This document shows positions 5,953 to 6,827 of a stretch of DNA of 6,827 nt, piece by piece (the first letter of the stretch is position 1; each line of letters opens with the position of its first letter). Where the stretch lies: the NCBI GenBank assembly GCA_002454975.1, contig DKJZ01000075.1, positions 1 through 6,827 of the forward strand, in the 5' to 3' direction. The notes beneath the pieces are model-generated. The model did not search any database. It was not told the origin of the DNA and saw only the letters and a list, made by a program, of their open reading frames with translations. The DNA comes from Hylemonella sp. UBA6679 (lineage in GTDB: Bacteria; Pseudomonadota; Gammaproteobacteria; Burkholderiales; Burkholderiaceae_C). Made by a program: the position numbers and the translations under genes.

Positions 5953-6430
5953 CTAGTACCAGCCCCGGAAGCGGTTGACCACGCGCACCACCAGCAGCAT
6001 CACCGGCACCTCGATCTGCACGCCGACCACGGCGCCCGACGACAGGCCGAGCAGCAGCTCGACGATCGGCGCGAAGGCGAGCACCATGATCGTGTCGTTC
6101 AGCGCCACCTGGCTGGGCGTGAAGAGTGGATCCGCGTTCGTCGGCCGGCTCCAGAGGAAGACCATCGCCGTGCAGTGCGCGGCGGCCAGCAGGATCAGGC
6201 CGGCGACACGGCTGTCGAGTTGGTGCGCCAGCAGGTGGCGCACGAAGAGCCAGCCCAGCAGCGCCATCGAGATGGGCTTGACGGCCCAGTTGACGAACAG
6301 CTTGACCCCGATGCCGCGCCAGTGGCGGCGCACCCCATGAAGGTCGCCGAAGTCCACCTTTATCAGCACCGGGATGATCACCACTCAGATCAGCAGGTTG
6401 ACCTGCGCGATCTCCATCTGCCCGAGCGCC
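5953..6430 (-). pseudogene. ACR3-family arsenite efflux permease, broken (stop plus internal deletion)
   Basis: ACR3 pumps carry arsenite out through the inner membrane and normally have about 350 residues and ten helices. Here the N-terminal helices are lost; family sequence begins near 6430 with ALGQMEIAQVN. A TGA at 6385-6387 stands where tryptophan (TGG) is expected. The following 143 residues continue with VDFGDLHGVRRHWRGIG, VNWAVKPISMALLGWLF (31-47), AAHCTAMVFLWS with the key cysteine retained at 71 but the usual preceding proline now histidine, and SQVALNDTIMVLAFAPIV. At GLSSG (113-117) the sequence jumps from mid-protein to the family C-terminus, AVVGVQIEVPVMLLVVRVVN and RGWY, so roughly 150 residues are deleted in frame. 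The natural stop and downstream hairpin remain. The original start is not present. No arsR or arsC is seen in the window. Confidence 0.8.
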
Positions 6431-6610
6431 TGTACGGGTCTCACGCGGCCGGCGCTCTCCGACGACGGGTGCAGCTCAACGCCGCCGGTCAGGTGGAGCT
6501 CAAGCTCAAGACGCCCTAGCGCGAAGGGACGACGCACCTGGTTATGAGCTCGCTGGGGTTCATGCAGCATGCAGCAGCTGGCCGCGCTGTTGCGGCGGCC
6601 GCGGCTGTAC
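6431..6610 (+). pseudogene. C-terminal fragment of an IS91-type (Y2/HUH) transposase
   Basis: Pieces in several frames rebuild the conserved end of this transposase family. TRPALSDD (6443-6466) is followed by a one-base deletion. VQLNAAGQVELKLKTP runs from 6469, then a TAG at 6517-6519 replaces the expected TGG (W). REGTTHLVMSSLGFMQ follows in frame. A 7-base tandem duplication (CATGCAG twice, 6561-6574) shifts the frame, after which QQLAALLRRPRLY is readable to about 6610. The family would continue with IRFHGVLAPNAK, which is absent. It abuts the truncated N-terminal edge of the ACR3 gene, suggesting that transposon activity or later rearrangement made that break. It is non-functional. Confidence 0.75.
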
Positions 6611-6738
6611 AGAGCCGCCCGACCCGAACGACTCCTGATGGCCGATTGCAGAAGTCTAGCCGGCCTCGCACCCGCCTGGCCAACCTACATCGCAACTGGG
6701 AGCCGCAGGATCGACGCCTAGCTGCATCAAATTGCGCG
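6611..6738. other. unassigned sequence to the right of the IS91 fragment
   Basis: No recognised gene or fold. The open frames are short and have no family resemblance. It separates the transposase fragment from the TGTCCA array. Confidence 0.4.
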
Positions 6739-6827
6739 TGTCCAAGAGAGCCGATCCGGCTGTCCAGGTCCTAACGCTCCCGCTGTCCACAAGTAGCCGA
6801 ACTGAGTGTCCAGCAGCGACCGAAATA
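6739..6827 (+). repeat. four regularly spaced TGTCCA boxes, probable mobile-element end
   Basis: TGTCCA occurs at 6739, 6761, 6784 and 6807, with spacings of 22, 23 and 23 bases. In units 1, 3 and 4 the box is followed six or seven bases later by CCGA (CCGAA in units 3 and 4). This makes a degenerate tandem repeat that runs to the window edge. Multiple transposase-binding repeats of about this period occur at the ends of IS21-family elements, and plasmid iterons have a similar period. The IS21-like reading is an inference; the element itself would lie beyond the window. Confidence 0.5.

Noticed and set aside
5975..6340. Plus-strand open frame of 121 codons opposite the ACR3 gene
   Set aside because: Low-complexity Thr/Ser/Arg-rich translation antisense to clear ACR3 family sequence; a shadow.
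4510..6430. An arsenic metabolism island (Rieske as arsenite oxidase small subunit with ACR3)
   Set aside because: The Rieske remnant lacks the AioB-type sequence pattern, no large subunit or arsR/arsC is present, and an unrelated PEP-CTERM gene lies between.
6739..6812. CRISPR array at the right edge
   Set aside because: The conserved unit is 6 bases and the period 22-23 bases, far shorter than CRISPR repeats and spacers, and the intervening DNA is partly conserved.

Overview
The window looks like an accessory, partly decayed stretch of a betaproteobacterial chromosome, most likely Burkholderiales. The reasons are the style of the phage genes (RuvC-like resolvase, DUF6362, ParB-methyltransferase), a PEP-CTERM protein, an ACR3-type arsenite pump and an IS91-type transposase. 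The taxonomic call is inference from protein style; there is no rRNA or complete tRNA to anchor it. Few genes are whole. Most are pieces joined end to end.

Left part (1-1300). The first 14 bases look like the 3' end of a tRNA ending in CCA, followed by a strong hairpin terminator. About 260 bases then hold no recognisable gene. A minus-strand gene (318-1169) encodes a DUF1810 protein fused to a second, N-terminal domain.

Prophage remnant with an inserted module (1305-4583). Three phage genes run on the plus strand: a RuvC-like resolvase that has lost its N-terminal half, a 69-residue phage protein, and a DUF6362 helix-turn-helix protein. Next comes a toxin-antitoxin-like cassette with its own candidate promoter and operator: a 59-residue protein, a GNAT acetyltransferase resembling TacT/AtaT toxins, and a ParD-like small protein. 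A possible 11-codon stub of a ParE/RelE-like toxin follows. After a degenerate gap comes the phage ParB-methyltransferase, which is cut off after its HPT motif and therefore lacks the SAM-binding motif.

High-GC scrapyard (about 4509-6827). At about 4509 composition and content change abruptly. A decayed Rieske 2Fe-2S gene (minus) abuts the methyltransferase stub. An apparently intact exported PEP-CTERM protein (minus) has a nested palindrome upstream. Then come an ACR3 arsenite-efflux gene (minus) with a premature stop and a large in-frame internal deletion, but with its terminator still in place, and an IS91-like transposase C-terminus (plus) with a stop, a 1-base deletion and a 7-base duplication. 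The right edge carries four TGTCCA boxes spaced 22-23 bases apart, which resemble a transposon end or iterons.

The genes with apparently intact function are the DUF1810 fusion, the two small phage proteins, the GNAT cassette and the PEP-CTERM protein. The most interesting unit is the GNAT cassette with its unrecognised antitoxin candidate. The rest records repeated insertion, deletion and decay.
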